A DNA stretch of 25,505 nucleotides from DASXTS01 sp036505275 (GTDB taxonomy: Bacteria > Actinomycetota > Actinomycetes > Mycobacteriales > Pseudonocardiaceae): assembly GCA_036505275.1 (NCBI GenBank), contig DASXTS010000417.1:1-25505 (forward strand). The letters are read 5' to 3'. A model generated the notes under the pieces. That model worked only from the letters and a program-made list of their open reading frames with translations. It did no database searches and was not told where the DNA came from. Position numbers and translations under genes: made by a program. This document shows, one piece after another, positions 23,745-25,505 of this stretch. Within the stretch, counting starts at the first letter, position 1, and every line of letters starts with the position of its first letter.

Positions 23745-24808
23745 GCCGGCGCACGCTGCGGCTGGCCGGCCTGACCACGCTGGCCGCGCTGGCCGCCGGC
23801 GCCGCCGTGGCGGCCGCCGTCGGTGTCGGCGGCACCGGCACCGAGGCGGCAACCGGCACCGGCCTGCCGGCGGCTACCACGACGGTGACCAGGGCCACGC
23901 TCGTCGAGCACACCGAGGTGGACGGCACACTCGGGTACGGTGCGGTCACCGCGCTGGAGGGCCGTGGCGGCGGCACGATCACCTGGTTGCCGGGGCTCGG
24001 CGCCGTCGTCGAGCGCGGCGGCACCCTCTACCGGGTCGACGAGCTGCCGGTGACGCTGCTGTACGGGAACCTGCCGGCATACCGCCGGTTGGCCGCCGGC
24101 GACAAGGGCGCCGACGTGCGGCAGCTGGAGGAGAACCTCGCGGCGCTCGGTTACACCGGCTTCACCGTGGACGACGCGTACACCTCGGCCACCGCGGCCG
24201 CGGTGCAGCGGTGGCAACGCGACCTCGGCCGCGCGGAGACCGGCGTCGTCGAGCCCGGCCAGATCGCCTACGCCGCGGGCGCGGTGCGGGTGAGCAAGCT
24301 GGACGCCCAGCTCGGCGGGCAGGCCGGCGGGCCGGTGCTGCACTACACCGGCACCACCCGCTCGGTGCGGGTCGACCTGGACGTGGACGACCAGGCGCTC
24401 GCCGTGGTGGGCGGCACCGTCAAGGTGACCCTGCCCGGCGGACGCACGGTGACCGGCACCGTGTCCAGCGTCGGCACCGTGGCCACCGCGGCGTCCGACG
24501 GCGGGCCGGGGCAGAACTCGGCCGGCGCGACCATCGAGGTCACCGTCACCATCGAGGACCAGGCCGCGCTGGGCGCGCTCGACGAGGCGCCGGTGGACGT
24601 CGCGCTGGTGTCGCAGGAGCGCAAGAACGTGCTCACCGTGCCGGTCACCGCCCTGCTGGCATTGCGCGAGGGCGGCTACGGCCTGGAAGTGGTTGATGGC
24701 GCGGTGAGCCGCATCGTGGCCGTCGAGGTCGGCATGTTCGCCGACGGCCGGGTCGAGGTCTCCGGCGCCGGCGTCGCCGAGGGCACCACGGTGGGGGTGG
24801 CGAAGTGA
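23741..24808 (+). CDS. Membrane-fusion-like efflux adaptor with peptidoglycan-binding domain
   Basis: The 355-residue protein starts with a signal anchor (LAGLTTLAALAAGAAVAAAV, residues 8-27). A beta-domain with VTRATLVEHTEVDGTLGYG follows. A peptidoglycan-binding helical domain at about 117-165 (AAGDKGADVRQLEENLAALG, AVQRWQRDLG) takes the place of the coiled hairpin of classic adaptors. The C-terminal part resembles HlyD/MacA beta-barrel and membrane-proximal domains (LDVDDQALAVVGGTVKVTLP, NVLTVPVTALLAL). It would link the ABC transporter to the cell wall in an organism without a TolC-type outer membrane. The start overlaps the lipoprotein stop, and its stop overlaps the ATPase start, so the operon is tightly packed. 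Confidence 0.9.
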   Translation: MSRRTLRLAGLTTLAALAAGAAVAAAVGVGGTGTEAATGTGLPAATTTVTRATLVEHTEVDGTLGYGAVTALEGRGGGTITWLPGLGAVVERGGTLYRVDELPVTLLYGNLPAYRRLAAGDKGADVRQLEENLAALGYTGFTVDDAYTSATAAAVQRWQRDLGRAETGVVEPGQIAYAAGAVRVSKLDAQLGGQAGGPVLHYTGTTRSVRVDLDVDDQALAVVGGTVKVTLPGGRTVTGTVSSVGTVATAASDGGPGQNSAGATIEVTVTIEDQAALGALDEAPVDVALVSQERKNVLTVPVTALLALREGGYGLEVVDGAVSRIVAVEVGMFADGRVEVSGAGVAEGTTVGVAK

Positions 24809-25470
24809 ACGCCGTGGTTGAGCTGGACGGAGTCGGGCGGGTCTACCCGGGTGGGGTGGTCGCCCTGCGGGACGCCACGCTGCGTATCGAGGCCGGCGAG
24901 CTGGTGGCGATCGTCGGGCCGTCCGGATCGGGCAAGTCAACGCTGCTGCACCTGATCGGCACCCTGGACCGGCCGTCATCCGGCTCGGTGATGGTGCACG
25001 GCCATCCGGTGGCGCGGCTGTCCGATCGCGAGCTGGCGGCGCTTCGGGCCGGCCGCATCGGGTTCGTGTTCCAGCAGTTCCACCTGGCCGCCGGGGTGCC
25101 GGTGCTGGACAACGTGGCAGACGGGCTGCTCTACGCCGGGGTGCCGCAGCGGGCCCGCCGGCAGCGGGCCGCCCAGACGCTGGACCGGATCGGCCTCGGC
25201 CACCGGCTGACCCACCGGCCACACCAGCTCTCCGGCGGGGAGCAGCAGCGGGTGGCGATCGCTCGCGCGGTCGTCGGCTCGCCGCCGCTGGTGCTGGCCG
25301 ACGAGCCCACCGGCAATCTCGACTCCGCCTCGGGCGCCGCCGTGCTGGCCGTGCTGCGTGAGCTGCACGCCGCCGGCACCACCGTCGTGGTCATCACCCA
25401 CGACCACGACGTGGCCGCCGTCGCCGCCCGCCAGATCCGCATGTACGACGGCGCGGTGGTGTCCTCATGA
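24805..25470 (+). CDS. ABC transporter ATP-binding protein, MacB/LolD type
   Basis: The 221-residue ATPase has Walker A GPSGSGKS (38-45), Q-loop FVFQQFHL (88-95), signature LSGGEQQR (142-149), Walker B LVLADEPTGNLDS (162-174) and H-loop His199 (ITHDHD). FQQFHLAAGVPVLDNV and the LADEPTGNLDS motif place it in the MacB/LolD/FtsE group, whose partners are FtsX-like permeases that work as mechanotransmission machines. The GTG start overlaps the adaptor stop. The next gene starts at ATGA overlap with its stop and is presumably the permease. Confidence 0.95.
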   Translation: MNAVVELDGVGRVYPGGVVALRDATLRIEAGELVAIVGPSGSGKSTLLHLIGTLDRPSSGSVMVHGHPVARLSDRELAALRAGRIGFVFQQFHLAAGVPVLDNVADGLLYAGVPQRARRQRAAQTLDRIGLGHRLTHRPHQLSGGEQQRVAIARAVVGSPPLVLADEPTGNLDSASGAAVLAVLRELHAAGTTVVVITHDHDVAAVAARQIRMYDGAVVSS

Positions 25471-25505
25471 GCCGCGTTCCGCGGCGTGTTCGCCGGTTCG
25501 GGCGT
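25467..25505 (+). CDS. Start of the next operon gene, probable FtsX/MacB-type permease (runs off the window)
   Basis: Only 13 codons are visible (MSRVPRRVRRFGR), a basic N-terminus as found before the first membrane helix of a permease. The ATG overlaps the ATPase stop (ATGA). The product is inferred purely from position after an adaptor and ATPase. Confidence 0.55.
   Translation, partial: MSRVPRRVRRFGR

Overview
The window is high-GC DNA from an actinobacterium. The gene order pafB-pafC-tatA-tatC-(dagK)-helY, an Eis-type acetyltransferase, a DUF4333 protein, many GTG starts and promoters lying directly against start codons fit a filamentous or related actinomycete. I would guess Pseudonocardiales, but the genus cannot be fixed from sequence alone.

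Region 1 (1-6893) is a sugar-oxidation module. It holds the 5' end of a Gfo/Idh/MocA dehydrogenase (minus strand), a divergent LacI-family regulator with a perfect palindromic operator in the shared promoter region, and an MFS transporter overlapping the regulator stop. Next come an IlvD/Edd-family sugar-acid dehydratase (minus), an SMP-30-type lactonase and a second Gfo/Idh/MocA oxidoreductase. Together these could carry a free sugar to a lactone, then an aldonic acid, then a 2-keto-3-deoxy acid. A frameshifted fragment of an aldehyde dehydrogenase follows the dehydratase stop, so the pathway may once have continued here.

Region 2 (6952-15986) is a housekeeping block: PafB and PafC (WYL regulators), a small membrane/Arg-rich protein, TatA, TatC, a YegS/DagK-type lipid kinase and a HelY/Ski2-like helicase. 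Between tatC and the lipid kinase lies an islet of about 1.6 kb. It holds an unfamiliar three-TM protein with a putative Ig (He_PIG) domain and a decayed IS30 transposase tail.

Region 3 (16072-21153) has a Gln/Tyr/Gly repeat membrane protein with a DUF4333-like tail, an Eis-family N-acetyltransferase and a 5'-3' exonuclease (minus). Divergent from the exonuclease is an M24 aminopeptidase, followed by an overlapping Lrp/AsnC regulator and GNAT gene. The exonuclease/peptidase promoter region is the most striking non-coding structure in the window: a nested inverted repeat of about 81 bp that mirrors the promoter on both sides and contains a consensus DnaA box.

Region 4 (21150-25505) is a two-component system (kinase and OmpR-type regulator, minus) divergent from a lipoprotein, a membrane-fusion-like adaptor with a peptidoglycan-binding domain, a MacB/LolD-type ATPase and the start of its probable permease. 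Mirror-oriented GTTACGCC-type motifs in the intergenic region are candidate regulator sites.

Seven genes show a -10-like hexamer 6-8 bases before the start codon, implying leaderless transcripts. I found no tRNA, rRNA, CRISPR array or intact mobile element.
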